Source: Cristatella mucedo (Eukaryota > Bryozoa > Phylactolaemata > Cristatellidae). Taken from it: a stretch of DNA of 64,000 bases. The translations under genes and the position numbers were made by a program. Under the pieces are notes generated by a model. That model was not told the origin of the DNA and did no database searches. It worked only from the letters and a program-made list of their open reading frames with translations. Within the stretch, counting starts at the first letter, position 1. Each line of letters starts with the position of its first letter. The stretch covers positions 186,001 through 250,000 of the forward strand of contig WPIO01000203.1 in NCBI GenBank assembly GCA_009760855.2. The letters run 5' to 3'. Positions 36,475 to 48,865 of this stretch are shown here, one piece after another.

Positions 36475-38612
36475 TTCCTCCCCCAGGTAACAAGTCCTCC
36501 TTTATCTCAGATTTCTCTTATTTCATTTCGCTATCGTGTGCTAGAAATGAATCTTTCCTTGATATTCCATATTTTAACATTTGTTTTGACAAGTTATCTG
36601 ACGATTTAAGTTAAAATGTTCCTGCATTGGCTGATTCTCTTATGAGGCTTATGTAATGTCAACCAGTCACAATAAGGGTTACACACTCGATCAAATATTT
36701 TCTTACAAGTGTATGCTCTAATCCTGTATTATTGACAAATTCTGCTCATCAGATCGTTCGCGGATCTCTTTCAGTTGACATTGTGTGCCATCCTCCACTT
36801 CAAAAATACTCAGTGAATCGCAAAATCCCGAAGAATCTTGTTATCGAAGCTGTCATAGCAAAAATATCTTCTTCACCCTAGCTGCTACATTGCCCTTCCG
36901 GCTTGTCACAATTAGTAAAATGCTACATCAAGACACTAGCCGATGTGCTTAAGCTAACACCTTCAATTAATCGTAATGTATGCCCTTGTTTTACCGTCTT
37001 GCATTTTACTGCAGATATTGAAAATATCTAGGTATATTAAGCGAAAACTTAAGTATACAACAGGTCGCTACTCTTAGATAATATCATTCAATCCTAGGAA
37101 ATTTTGAGATATGGTTCAACAAAATATAGTTAAATCACACTTGCTGAGAAAATGCTAATGTCAATCATCAATCATCTCCTAACCACCCTAGACTAGCTCG
37201 TTATCTTTTATCCTTGCGGTGACCTAGCTCGTGGCTATTTTACCTTCTTTGTCTGCAAAATAGACAAGACGAAAGACCCCTTCCCTAAGGTAGCTCAATC
37301 CCCTCTGGATCTAACTGTCCTCAATAGCATCAACACAAGACTCCTCTAGCTCAAATCCGTGTGCTACCTCAATGTAAATTCAAGGAAACCACGAGTGGCT
37401 TCATCCTAAAATCCGTCTCCCAGTCAAAGAAGTGTGCTAGTCTTCTAAACCCTATGCTCACCGTCCTATGACTACGATGCAAAGATCTTATGCTGTCATG
37501 CATAACTAATACAATATGTGATTAACTTAAGGTAATATCACTGAGCATTTCAAAACTTTTGGAGTCAGGCCCCCACTCAAGAAAGCAATACTAGACCAAG
37601 AGAACTTGAGCAACTTCTGCCTAGTCTCCCTTCTAATATTTCTATCACGAAAACTGGAAATTGTGGCGGCAGACCAGCTGGACGAGAAGCCAGAAGCATA
37701 TTAAGACCTGGCCTAGATTTAAAGCTAAATAACCACTGTAATAATCATCGCCGACGGTTTATATTAACTATCTTAGGAATGAAGACTGAGGTATAGTATC
37801 TGTTTGTTCGCTTGATAATTTGGCTTCTTTTGATACTATCGATCACTATGACTTTCCCGAGCTCTTATTATCTCACTTGGCCATTAATTTTGATGCAAAC
37901 TAATCGTTTACGTCATATCTCAGTGAGAGACTCCAGAGTATTACTGTGAACGAACTAAGGGTTATCAATAGAACTACTGAAATATTGGTTACCACAACGC
38001 TCTATTCTTGGTCCGGTTCTGTTCACGGATTATACTCTACCTCTGGCCGAGGTTAAGAAGCTAGAAGCTCGGACGCTGCACACGAAGGAGCTAAGGAGAT
38101 GCAGTTTGGATAATAACTTAAAGGTTCCGTCATGTACTTGCAGGTCCCTTCACTCTGTGGCTCCAGCGTCCCTGTTAGAAGTGCTCTCCACCACGCCAAA
38201 CATTGTAGCACCTCCTGTAGGGAATCAGAACGTTTACCTATACTTCGTGCGAGCCTCTAATCCTTTTGAGGTAGCGATTTTAGTTGATATAATCCTAAAT
38301 CCTGGAACTCACTAGGGACTGAAGTGACATCCATACCTGACACGACGAAGTTAGCAACAAGCTTCAACATACGAGTTTATGTAAGCATTTAGTAGGTCCT
38401 CATTTGGTTATTTGTGTGACAGCAGTAAGCCTGCTGCTGTTAACCACATTATAAGCTGATCCGGTTCATGTCACATCTAACAATGTAATGCTTGGTGACA
38501 TTGCGAATATTGCCATGTCATTTGGTCATGCTTTTTTTTAGAGCATTCAAAAAGTGCTTGGAAAGAGACTCAGTTTTATGGGGCACTAAATAAACGCATT
38601 ATAATTACTATG
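36475..38612 (+). mobile_element. LINE-3-type element, long degenerate copy (unit I)
   Basis: The first part corresponds to the linker after the endonuclease, better readable in the unit II copy (56,930-57,620). Then come KKAILDQENLSNFCLVSLLI (near 37,580), LPQRSILGPVLFTDYTLPLA (near 37,995), a C-terminal region with RSLHSVAPASLLEVL (38,106-38,315), and the 3' end gtgcttggaaagagactcag...ggggcactaaataaacgcatt near 38,555-38,605. It is a CR1/L2-like LINE distinct from LINE-1 and LINE-2, with no intact ORF. Confidence 0.8.
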
Positions 38613-39555
38613 AACATGGATCCAGTGGCTAAGATAGACAGCTCTATATCCAGAAGCTGCAACTAATATAGCCTCCAAGAAAATCTGGCCAGAGATTACA
38701 CACCTGATCACCACCACCGCTGAGAAAACCATCATTGTTTAGAGCACTTGGGGTTATAACATTGTAAGAAACCTAAGCTTGAAGTGGAGCACATATTCGT
38801 AAGATTGCAAGACCTTAAAGTTGCTACGGCTTTTAGAAAATGATCATAATAGGACTGCTAACGTCTAGAAAGAGATTTAGCTGTCTATGGGTACTATTAT
38901 ATTTGTCTGGTTGTTATTTAATCGCTCTCTAGGTGCTTTACATGTCGAGCAGACATCTTAGATGTCGAATCACTAGTCACAACTTGCACATACCACCGAG
39001 AAGCGGAAGAGGACAATTCACACGAGTGCAAAAAGGTTTTCAGAATCAGGCAACTTAGTTGCTTCTTATAGAATGCCACCAGTGCGAATTGATCATTGCA
39101 AGCGGCCAAGTAATGGATGCATATTGAGAAACTGAAGACAGGAAAACTTTTAAGTGTGATTCTGCCTACAAGAGAAAACCTAAACTGTGCTGGGCAACTA
39201 CGTCAACAAAGAAACCTCATGGATATTCGCTAGCTGTGTTTATATTCCCTGAAATCTTACACTTAGATATGATTTAAGCCACAGCAGTGCAGTGCCTTCG
39301 GTGCATTTCGTGACAAAGGGTGCCAAATGATGACAAAGTCAGTACCTTTGAAAGCAGCAGCGAGGTTCAGCACAGTTGCTAATAGCTATGCCAGTCAACA
39401 TTTCTGAGAAAGCCAAGTCAGGCTCCTGGAAGGTCATTATACACCAGTGTTGAGTCCGTGCAGTGATTTGCTGCACAAACCTACTCGAACATGCTAGGTC
39501 GATTAAAAAAACCAAAGCAACTTGGCGCTAAGGACATATTTAGAACGCATGATAT
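38613..39555. other. Non-coding stretch at the end of unit I
   Basis: It matches 59,336-60,000 up to about 39,290. A minus frame of 63 codons (38,918-39,109) is not conserved. No gene is visible. Confidence 0.5.
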
Positions 39556-39559
39556 ATAT

Positions 39560-39657
39560 GCTTATTTTAAATATATATATATTATTTTATTAATAATATT
39601 ATTATAATTATTTGCATTAATAATTTATGTTCGCACTGACGCCCTAAGATCGCCATA

Positions 39658-39699
<42 letters not shown>

Positions 39700-39776
39700 A
39701 TACATATATATAATGTATATATATGTATATATATATATATATATATGTGTATTTATATATCAGTGCGAACATAAAT
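39560..39776. repeat. AT-rich inverted-repeat element with (TA)n core
   Basis: A perfect 16-bp inverted pair (atttatgttcgcactg at 39,623-39,638; cagtgcgaacataaat at 39,761-39,776) bounds long TA runs. A further TA-rich run precedes it. It could fold as a hairpin or be a small MITE-like element. It sits at the junction between units I and II. Confidence 0.8.
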
Positions 39777-39999
39777 AATCAAAGCATGCAAAGCCCATTG
39801 CCATGTTGTAGCGTCCAATAGCATCGCTAAGGGCCTCGTGCCGGCATTTACTGTCCACGTGGAGATGAGATACCAAGTGTCGTCATCGCAATTTCAAAAA
39901 CTCACGGTGTAACTATTTGCACGTTTTGTACGATTATAGTGCTGAAAAACTTTAGATAATAAATATTCACTGTTATTATTGCTGACTGTTAAGAATGTA

Positions 40000-40111
40000 C
40001 TTAATCCATTAGTGGAGGAAGCCGCGTAGTGATACATAAGTATTGGCGCAAGGGTGCTTCCGCCGTGATCTGAGCATTTGGAAACGTGCTTCGGGTGTGA
40101 AGAAATCAGCA
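40000..40111 (+). promoter_or_regulatory. Conserved leader upstream of calmodulin-like copy D
   Basis: Same leader as 3,250-3,361, including ggaaacgtgcttcgggtgtg, ending at the start codon. Confidence 0.5.
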
Positions 40112-41280
40112 ATGGTAAGCGTACACAATGCCATCCGTGACCTGTTCACGATTCGGATAAGCTGTACGAGCACTCTTCATCTGTCGGCATGCCGAAATGT
40201 CAATCTTTTGTGCACTTTAAGGATTAGCCAGTGCTAAGGTTTTATTTTTCCAGGCCGATCAACTCACCGAGGAGCAGATAGAAGGTAAAATTGGCGAACC
40301 TGTCGGGGCTGGCTGGCTCTTTATGAGAGCCTTCGATCAGCTCAAGTTGTGCTGCCGTTATTTCTAGCTCTCGGGAATAGACGATGTGTTGTTGTTTGTT
40401 CTCAATGCCTTTCGAGTTCCTCGCTGCAACCGCTCCGGCCACAAAATGCCTTATCAGTATTTGTAATGCTGCCAGACTAAGGCTGCAGTTTACCAGCCGG
40501 AAGACGAATGGCGCCGGCAGCTGTCCGCCAAGTGCAGCAGTACTGAGTCAGCAGCTGCGCTCTGGGGTCAATCCGGCGTAGCCACTATCAGCAGTTGGCT
40601 CCCGACTGATTGCGTTCAAACTCTCCCGATTATCGACTTCCTTGGGTTCGGTCAGTTGTGCGTCGTTGGCCGTGATTGGCGAGTGCTGTGCACTTGTCCT
40701 TAACTTGCAGAGTACAAAAAGGCGTTTTCTCTCTTCGGCGTTCTCCATGAAGGCGCCGTTAATATGCTTGAGCTGGAAATGGTCATGTGGTCAATAGGAC
40801 TCGCTGCCACCCGAACCGAGCTCAGGAATATCATCAACGCGAATGACACCAACGGTCAGTATCTCTCCTGATGCGTTCCGCCTGTTTATCATACTCGCTG
40901 CTTGCACTCGAACGGTCAGCTGGTGGCCTGCGTGTGCTGGCCCTGCGAGCACGCTAGGCTGCTGTATCTCAGCTGCCGAAACAAAAGTTCTAGTAAAAGC
41001 TTTCTAGTGTCCACGTTAAGTTTTCGTGCTTTGCCAGGCAATGGTACGATTCAATTTCCCGAGTTTCTTGCCGTGATAGCCAGAAAAATTAAGGACACTT
41101 ACCGTAAAGCAAAGATTCGAGATTCATTCCGCGTATTTGATAAAGACGGCACTGGTTTCATTGGCGTTGCCCAGCTTCGCCACGTCGAGATCAACCATGG
41201 AAAGAAGCTCACTGAAGAGGAGTTAGAGGAGATGATCAACGCTGTAGATATAGATAGTGACGGTCAGGTCTATTACGAAG
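40112..41280 (+). CDS. Calmodulin-like gene, copy D (exons 1-4; last exon not found)
   Basis: Exon 1 is 40,112-40,114 (ATG), exon 2 40,254-40,284 (31 bp), exon 3 40,711-40,854 (144 bp) and exon 4 41,038-41,280 (243 bp). Sizes and phases equal copy A, and all borders are gt/ag; the exon 4 donor gtacgt is strong. The product starts [13 protein letters not shown], even closer to classical calmodulin than copy A. Loop 1 (residues 21-32, [12 protein letters not shown]) has lost its calcium ligands at positions 1, 3 and 5. Loop 2 (57-68, [12 protein letters not shown]) is canonical. Loop 3 (94-105, [12 protein letters not shown]) is good except Gln for the final Glu. Loop 4 (130-141, [12 protein letters not shown]) is canonical if the next exon begins as usual. 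Introns are 139, 426 and 183 bp. The expected EFVxMM terminal exon is absent downstream. An alternative acceptor at 42,219/42,220 opens about 36 codons. It may be an expressed calmodulin-like paralogue or a pseudogene. Confidence 0.82.
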
Positions 41281-43400
41281 GTACGTACTGCTGCAGACCG
41301 ACCGTAATGCTGCCCAAGCCGTTCTGTATGGATATAATTGGGCCTTTAGTGCAGTGTGGCTGTGAATCTATTTATTGTCCGGTGCCTCCTTAGGCACTAC
41401 AGTTCGCCCACCTCCTATCTACTGTGACTTCGCTATCCGGCTCTGTCATATGGCTGTGTGACTGGAGCATAATAACGAGCACGATGTGTGAATCAGCACA
41501 TCCACATCCGAGACGAGTGCTTCTCACAGCGAATCGAGCCATTTTTCAGCCGCTTTCCACCCATCGTGCTCGCGCAGGATTTGTTCAGCCTCCCGATTTC
41601 AGTGCTATGGTGTGGTCAAAGTAGTAGCCAACAGTGGTATGGTCTTCCGTCGGTAGAGACGTCCATTGAATGCACAGTTTTCAAAATATCTGGCATGCAT
41701 TCACTTGACTCACAGTCCTCATTCGCAGGCTGTGCCTTCTCGTTGCTGGCGAAATGTTTATGTGCTGCCTCGAATGCCTTCACTGGTGCCTAAACTACTC
41801 TCCTACTGCCGACTATGGCGCATCCTTTTCAGCGGCCCTGAGCTGCTACCTGTATGCTAATCACTACCTCAACTGCTCTCCTTACTCTTCTATGCTTCCA
41901 ACTTTCTCTTTGTTGCGTGAGACGAAGTCTTTTGGCTACCAAATGCGTACCGAAAGCCTCTTAGGCTGTAAGTGCACTATACAAAACTCTCCTGCGTAAC
42001 ACCCACATGGTCTTTGTGACTTTGTGGAGTTACAGACGGAGATACATTACATAACCAGGCTCATCCCATTGGCCACTTTCAAATCCGTGTTCTTGCATGC
42101 GATTTGGCTGCAGTGCACTGCTTGTCCTACATTGTGGAGGCTTTGAAGAGCAGCTTGGTTTCTTGCCCAGCTCTGCTATGGCAACTGGTTATCGCGGGCC
42201 TTCCGTCTGGTCTTCCCAGATGCTCGCGTTTCGCTTGAGAACGTCTGTATACCTAGAGGCATTTTCTCTGCTTGTAGAAATAATCTCAATGATGATGAAC
42301 AAGTAGCTGATTTGCCTATATAGCACACGTTAGTGGACGTGTCGACGCCAGTACCAGCTGATGCAGCACGTGCCTTGAACCGTCTGGACAATTACTCATT
42401 AGTGCACACGACCGTGCGTGCCTGCAAAGAGCTCAGCTATCTGGCCGTCCTCGTTTCGACGTACGAGGAGTGAGACGGGAGAGGTCTAGCTCTTTCCGTC
42501 ACTCGTTAGGTCAGAGTCGTCTGCCGTGAGCTGCTCAGCCAGTCAGCTGATTTGAAGCAGCTTGGTGCAGAGCCCCGGTTGGTGATGATTATATAAACGT
42601 TGCCATCACAGCGCGCAGTGGCCCTATGCATTCTAATAAATATATTCCGTTTGACTGACGTGCTTATTTTAGATAGTTAAGGTGACTATGTTCTGATAAT
42701 GGCCTCATGCAGGGGATTTATTCTCACTTACAAATTTTTTCTGTTACTTGAGAAGACACCTTACGACAAACGTCCCATTTTGTCACTTTGATCTAAGGTT
42801 CTTGTGAAAATTTTAAAGTGAAAGACTAAATTTTAAAGCAACAGGGCTCTGAAAATAGTCACTTGAACTAAATGCATGTTAAAAGTTTCTAAAAATCAAA
42901 TCTAAAAATCAAAGCAAATACAAAATTGGACTTTTTGGAAGACATCGGGTATAGAAAAACCAAGTGACTACATTAGTGATACTGATGCAACCATTTGCTA
43001 TTATTTATTTTAATGCGCAGTATGAAACGCATAATTAGGGTTCACTACAAAACCCTTTTACATGGATGAAATTTTCACTAATCGATCAAATTTTCCTTTT
43101 AGAGTAGAATGACACTCACTTCATGTGCTCCAAACTCGTACTGTGACTATTTTCATAGTCAGTTTAAAAATATATACTACTGGCAGTCTAGTAAGTTGAA
43201 TCAGTGAAAAATGGTATAAAAACGGGCTGGAATTCTGGTATCCCTTGTTATTCTTTTGCCTGTACAAATATTTAGTCATCAAGGTACGTTCTGAAGGTCA
43301 GTGTTTGACTGTATAACTAGGCGAGACCGGTACGATTTGCCGCGAGACTGCCACATATCTGCCTCGGTTTTCAGTCGGAACCATTGCAAAACTAACGGCG
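41281..43400. other. Downstream flank of calmodulin copy D
   Basis: 41,281-42,370 matches 5,490-6,370 apart from the LINE-2 tail at 41,760-42,054. 42,370-43,220 has no counterpart I could place. 43,225-43,320 matches 6,380-6,490. Short frames only. Confidence 0.5.
41760..42054 (+). mobile_element. LINE-2 3' tail, unit II only
   Basis: It encodes the last residues of LINE-2 (LNYSPTADYGASFSAAL and following, 41,754-41,999) and the 3' UTR ending acagacggagatacattaca. The copy A site (about 5,950-6,005) lacks it, so it was inserted after unit duplication. It is among the better-preserved LINE-2 tails. Confidence 0.85.
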
Positions 43401-43404
43401 AAGA

Positions 43405-44905
43405 GGTAATTACAAAATAATACTGCACTTGTCAAAGCGCCCTCAGAGAACTTCATCTCTTTCGAGGTGCTTTAAATTTGCTGCAAAGGGAAATGCAATT
43501 AAATGGTAAGTAAAATCATGCTTGAAAAAGCAAGCGACATTAATAATATGGTTAGGGGTGAAATGCACATGGTCAGCATACAAATGTGGTTAGTGGCAGT
43601 ATGTTCAGTGTCAGCATTCATAAGCACATGAAGGACGAATCAGAGGGAACCACTATATGATCTTCTAAATAGGTGTGTTTTTAAGTTCCTTTTAAATGTG
43701 GTCAGGTCAGGGAATGTTCTGACGCAGGTCGGGGGGATTTCCAGGCGATGGAAGCATGTGAATAAAACGCACGGTCTCGAAAGAATTAAAGATTTTACAA
43801 GGTATTTGTAGACTGTTGAATACCGAAGAGCTGTGGTACGATGCTTGGCCTGATGGGGTAGTATATCGGAGAGATAGGCTGGAGCCAAAGAATAAGTGAC
43901 TGAAACGTGAGCGACAAAACCTTGAAGTTGCTTGACAGAGAGCCAGTGCAGGTCGGCGAGATGTGGAGTAATGTGGCTACTGCGACGCTCATGACAAACA
44001 AGCCTAGCTTTGGAGTTCTGCACCAGCTGGTCGAGACGGGATGTCACGAATGCATGGACCAACTTAGATTTTGCATCCTTTTCTAAACAAGCCGGCATTT
44101 CAGCAAAGTTATGAAGCTGAAAATAGGTAGATTTGACTGTGGAGCTGATATGGTCGTCTAGCGAGAGGTCGCTTCTAGTATGACACCTAGATTTTGAGCT
44201 GATTCACAGAAGATATGCTAGCAGAGCCGATTTTTTAGAGTCAGCCTTTCCAATCTCTGAATCGCATTTGGTTTGCCCATAACTAGTAAGTTATTTTTAT
44301 CATCGTTTAGTTTTAGAAAATTTGCTGCCATTCATGTGAAGATGTCATCAATGCATGCAGCAAGTGAGTTGAGAGAATTTCAGGTGCTCGAAGGCTGGGA
44401 CGGATCAAAGCTAAGATGCATCTGAGTGTCATCCGCATAGAAGTGAAAGTCTACATTGTGCTTGGCAATGACATCAGCAATAGGGAGAGTATAAACTGTG
44501 AAAAGAATCGGACCTAGCACAGAGCCCTGAGGTACTCCATATTTCAGAGGTGCTTCAGATGATTTTTTGTCCATTCACGTCAATACTCTAGAGTCTCCTA
44601 CTGAGATAGGACCTGAACCACTGCAGAGCAGTGCCAGTGATGCCCCGGCGAGATGAGAGGCGCTCTAGAAGAACTTTGTGATCGATGGTATTAAAAGCTG
44701 CCGAAAGATCGAGCAAAACAAGCAGAGACACTCTACCCATGTCTGCATTCCTAAGTAGGTCGTTGTATACCCTAAGCGATGCTGACTCGGTTGAGTGATT
44801 AGCTCTAAGGCCAGACTGGAATTTATTAGTAAGGTGTGAGGTTTCAATATATGAGTTCAGCTGGTCTGCCACGACTCGTTCCAATATCTTTGATAAGAAT
44901 GGTAT
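43405..44905 (-). mobile_element. LINE-1 with long RT domain (unit II only)
   Basis: Minus-strand coding runs from IPFLSKILERVVADQLNSYI and STESASLRVYNDLL (44,588-44,962), through LLDLSAAFNTIDHKVLLERL, to [20 protein letters not shown] and [13 protein letters not shown] (44,380-44,574; FYADD codons at 44,428-44,442). The C-terminal pieces are at 43,640-44,098, with the 3' hairpin near 43,430-43,470. It is the most complete RT domain in the window. Frames are separated by only a few breaks. The insertion splits sequence that is continuous in unit I near 6,490-6,575. Confidence 0.92.
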
Positions 44906-45030
44906 GTTCGCTGCAAAGGGAAATGCATTCGAATGGTAAGTAATATCATGGTAGATGCACAAACTACATGAATAACATGGTTAGGGTGACATGCACAAGG
45001 TCAGCATGCAAATGTGGCTGGTGGATATTG
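44906..45030 (-). mobile_element. LINE-1 3' UTR fragment
   Basis: A second LINE-1 3' UTR piece (ttcgctgcaaagggaaatgc to gcaaatgtggctggtgg) is joined directly to the 5' edge of the preceding element. It suggests rearrangement or insertion of one LINE-1 into another's 3' UTR. Confidence 0.7.
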
Positions 45031-45140
45031 CCTATACTGTAAATATGTGTGCATGTGTATGTCAGTTTTCTAATAAAAATACTGATATGGAGGAAACGTC
45101 AACCAGTCGCATTGTATGACGAGTGCATCCATACTGATGG

Positions 45141-45306
45141 TGAGCCGTAATGGCTCACCAGGTTAGGTAATTGCTTTTCACGATCTCGGCCCCGAGGTCG
45201 TGGGTTCGATTATTTCGTGGGCGATCCTGTATCGCCTCGCAAGCGGTGGTGATAGTCGTAGAGACTGTTCTGTTGCTTTACAAAAAGAGGCTGTTAAGTC
45301 AGCTAG
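45141..45306 (+). mobile_element. tRNA-derived SINE
   Basis: Head gtgagccgtaatggctcacc, B-box gggttcgattatttc, body gcaagcggtggtgatagtcg, end agctagttattttta. No clean TSD was identified by eye. Confidence 0.85.
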
Positions 45307-46574
45307 TTATTTTTAAATTTTTTATAGATCCCAACTGTATTGACGCTTATTGGTCACGTACTTGCTGAAAGTCAAACGAGACCTTTAGGATCCATGGGTT
45401 CGGCTAAGGCATGCAAGGATAACACTTAAATTAGCCGCCAATTGTTTAGGCAGAAGATCGGAGCACCAGCCAAGCATTGTGACGAATCATTTTCAAAGGG
45501 CTTGCGAATAACAGCGTGCTAACACTTAAAAGCCTAATGGCGTCGGTAACGAGGATAGGTGTGATGCAAATGAGCAGCGATATGTGAATTGAAGTGATGA
45601 TGCCAAGCTGAGCAACTTCAAAGGCAGTTGAGTGATATTGCATAGCTATGAAGATTCCTGTTGCAATTTGTATTTAACATTATTCGACAATGGTCAATGT
45701 CACCGACTAAGCCAGTGTCACCACTGGCGGAAATTGAGGCTTAAAATGTTTTTTATATGATTTTGTTTGAAGTTGGCGATAATTCAGCCATCGTCCTCAA
45801 CGATTATCACAAAGCTTATTGATGAGAGGAACGAGCTAATAATGGACGGAACTTTTTTCTGAGAGGTATTACAAATCAAGATGATTAGAAGATCAATCGG
45901 TGCCTCACGCGGATAGCCAGCCATTCACGAGTCCAATGTTAGCCATTGCCATCTTGAAGCACCCAATATCATGGGCGGAAGCAATGAATTAGGACAAAAT
46001 GTGACTAGGCAGCTGAAAAATTTTGAGTATCAATTTTTTGCGGTGAGTGATCAAGGAAATGCTACTATCCATGTGTTGGGCAAGCTAGGGGCAGTATGTC
46101 ATTCGTGTACTCTGACTAGCTTGCCTTAGCTTGATGAGTTTGAGCACTCTGGCCAGAGCGTGCTCAACCTTTTCATTGACGCTTGGTTATAACCTCTACA
46201 GCATTGAAACTTACAACGCCAGCAAGTTCTATTTGGGTCATGTAAAATTCTTAATTTAAATGTCAGCCCTTTAAAATGCTTAGTAAAATGCTTAGTTTAA
46301 ATGTCAGCACTCTCGCCAAAGCATGCTGAAGCTTGTCATTGACGTCATTGATACAGCTTCTCAGGCTCTGAAATTTACAACGCCAGTAAGGTATCTTACT
46401 ACCAATGTAAAGGCCTAATCTGAATTTCAGAAATTTAAAACCACATGTAACAGTTAAAGTATCTACGACTGCAGAAGAAAGACACAATATGCAGTCTGAA
46501 TCCAGCTTTTGTTTATAATCATCTCCCCTGAAATGAGAGCCTGACTTTGTATCATCAAAATAACGCTTTTGATA
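45307..46574. other. Non-coding stretch shared with unit I
   Basis: It matches 6,575-7,530. Repeated phrase aatgcttagtttaaatgtcagc near 46,245-46,310. No gene is visible. Confidence 0.5.
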
Positions 46575-46940
46575 TTACGCCTACGAAGAGTCTCTTTCTA
46601 GGCATTTTAAATTAGATGCAAAGGAATCAAGATCGAATGGTTAGTTGTTGCAAGTTCACAAAGAAACAAGAATAGCATGGTTAGCACTGGATTAAAATGC
46701 AGCCTTGGTTACTGGCAGCATACTCAGAGCAAGAACACATGAGCACATAAAGAAAGAATTATATCGACCCACTAAATGCTGTGATAAATAGATGCGTTCT
46801 TAGTTTCTTTGTAAATGCGGTAAGGAAATGTCGTGATCTAATTTATTAGTGATTTCAAGGCTTTGGGAGCATGAGAACTAAAGGTACGGTCTCCAAAGGA
46901 TTTGAGGCTCGTACAAGTGCATCTGTTAGCATTCTAAGCT
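46575..46940 (-). mobile_element. LINE-1-type 3' tail, shared with unit I
   Basis: Counterpart of 8,225-8,620, decayed. Confidence 0.7.
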
Positions 46941-47840
46941 CAACTAGTCGCCAAATATTCGGCTAGAATTGGCTGCAGCCCACTTTCCTAAATTTCTTAA
47001 GATAGAGCATGGGAGGGTACTCAGACTACGGATTCTGAACACGATCGCAAACGTGTTTTGGCATTGTTCGTCTACTTTGCTTTATTAACTATGCTGTATT
47101 CAGTGTTCAGTATTCAGTTTTCTCTCTTCTGTTCATAGAAGATCATGCTTGGCTTATTTAGCGTTGTTGGACTTACTGACATTGCTTGCAAATCACCACT
47201 TAATGTTACGAGTTTCACTTACACTTTAGTAATAAATGTTGTATCTTATGGTTAATAGCAAGGATAAATTGTCCCTGTATGCAATTATTGAATTTGCTGC
47301 TTGAAAACATTTCAAATGCAACTTTTCTGCTGGATTAAATCATTCGTTAGTCAAAAGTTACCGAGCAGACCGTGGTGAGGGCTCGTTAAACATGGATGTC
47401 GGGTTAAAATAAACAAGGCTTAAAAACAAGGTATTTCTTACAAATGCAAGCATGCAGGTAAGCCTCTTTTAAAAACCTCCTTGACAAAGAAAATGCTAAT
47501 TATCTTCTCTTGCCACAGTTCTGACAATGTGTATGCTACGTATTGTTGTACCATTGCAGAAAAAAAACACATTTAAATTCAGTTGCATTTCTATTGGCAT
47601 TAGTGATAGACTAAACACTGGCTCATCTGCGAAGCAATTTAAAAGTTTCTGTATTTTTCTTTTCTGTTCAGAAATAGAAAAATAATCGATGATATGCTGT
47701 AACAGGATCGAGCATCAACAGTCGTCTTAACTAGTCAAGTTTTGAGGGCTGATAACTCAACAGTGTGTGCGTGTGACAATTAGGGTTTATCTTGTATAAA
47801 CAGTGGTGTTTCATTGCTCTGCCCTACCATTATGGTCGGT
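46941..47840. other. Non-coding stretch shared with unit I
   Basis: Counterpart of 8,621-9,470 and of the A-run flank at 18,950. No gene is visible. Confidence 0.5.
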
Positions 47841-47867
47841 ATATATACATATATAATGCATGAGTAT

Positions 47868-47995
47868 AGCGCCCCAAGAGAATTAATCTCTATTCAGGCG
47901 CTTCACTTATGCCTCGGTGCTGGAGCCGACGACCTCAGGCAGATATTGGTTGGGACGAGCACCTTAACCGCTGGACCAAACCAGAAAGGAAGTAT
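47868..47995 (-). mobile_element. tRNA-headed SINE with LINE-type 3' tail
   Basis: On the minus strand tggtccagcggttaaggtgc is a good A-box and gaggtcgtcggctccagc a weak B-box. They are followed after a short linker by gaagcgcctgaatagagatt and ctcttggggcgcta, the same terminal inverted pair that ends LINE-1 copies. This is the structure of a SINE that borrows the 3' end of a partner CR1/L2-type LINE. It is a single copy here and is not present in unit I at the equivalent place (about 19,250). Confidence 0.65.
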
Positions 47996-48599
47996 GCTGA
48001 TCTCCACCCAGGGCTATATGTTTTTAGACTTTCTGGTACAGCTCATAAACCGAGACTGTTGGGATTGCACCCAGTTTTATGGGTCAGGTTTGCCGTTCTT
48101 AGCAACGGAAATGATGTATCGTACCATTAGAATACATGAAGGTGTGCTTGCCATGACCTATACGCACAGAATTTCTCCATAATGACCAAAGTCAGAGCAT
48201 ACGTCCACCTTTTTTGATTTGCCTTTTCAAATATTTGCCTTCAATATAACTCAATTGAAATCCTTCGTTAATCTGGATTGCAACATAAACGTAAAAATTC
48301 TTGGGCTTCGTTCTATATATTTTAGCTATCGGCAATCAACTCGCATCATGTCATTGACTATGCAAGATCAATTATTCCAGTTATCTTCAGTGCAACGGGT
48401 GTTCTATTTTTTAGTTTTTTTTCGAGGTGCTCACAAATTTTCTGTTTCTTTCCTTCATTCTGGTTAATCCTATTTGAACCTGTGGTGCTGCAGCAGCGTT
48501 CCGCAGGCCAATGAGCACGACGTAGCTGATGGGCTTCGGCTAGTCCTTCACAAATAGAGCGGCAGCTATTGGAAAATCACTGGCGTAAATGAAATAATG
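47996..48599. other. Non-coding stretch shared with unit I
   Basis: Matches about 19,260-19,500 and 21,525-21,960. The open frame spanning 47,814-48,182 crosses the SINE and is not a gene. Confidence 0.5.
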
Positions 48600-48865
48600 G
48601 AATGTTAGCTAAGATATACTCTGGCATGCACAGTGTCAGCTCGTACAAGCAAACAAAGGACACATTACAAGGACAGACCAAACGCAGTCAAAGCAGGCGT
48701 ATGTTTAGGCTCTTTTGAAATATCAAGTCGGAGGATGTCATATCGTCAGTGGGGAGTGAGTTCCAGCCTTTAGGATCATGCTACCTAAAAACACAGTTTT
48801 CAAAGGATTTGAGACTCGTAGGGGTTGTAGCAGAAGATTGGGTTCAGGAAAGTATGTTTCACGAT
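48600..48865 (-). mobile_element. Old LINE-1-like remnant, first part
   Basis: Counterpart of 21,960-22,190. It is split from its second part by a younger LINE-1. Confidence 0.65.

Noticed and set aside
40902-41393. 163-codon frame with an upstream ATG before calmodulin exon 4 of copy D
   Set aside because: Its first 45 codons are intron 3. The acceptor at 41,037 and identical exon sizes in copy A show the real exon begins at 41,038.
47814-48182. 122-codon plus frame
   Set aside because: Runs through a tRNA-headed SINE and is not conserved in unit I.
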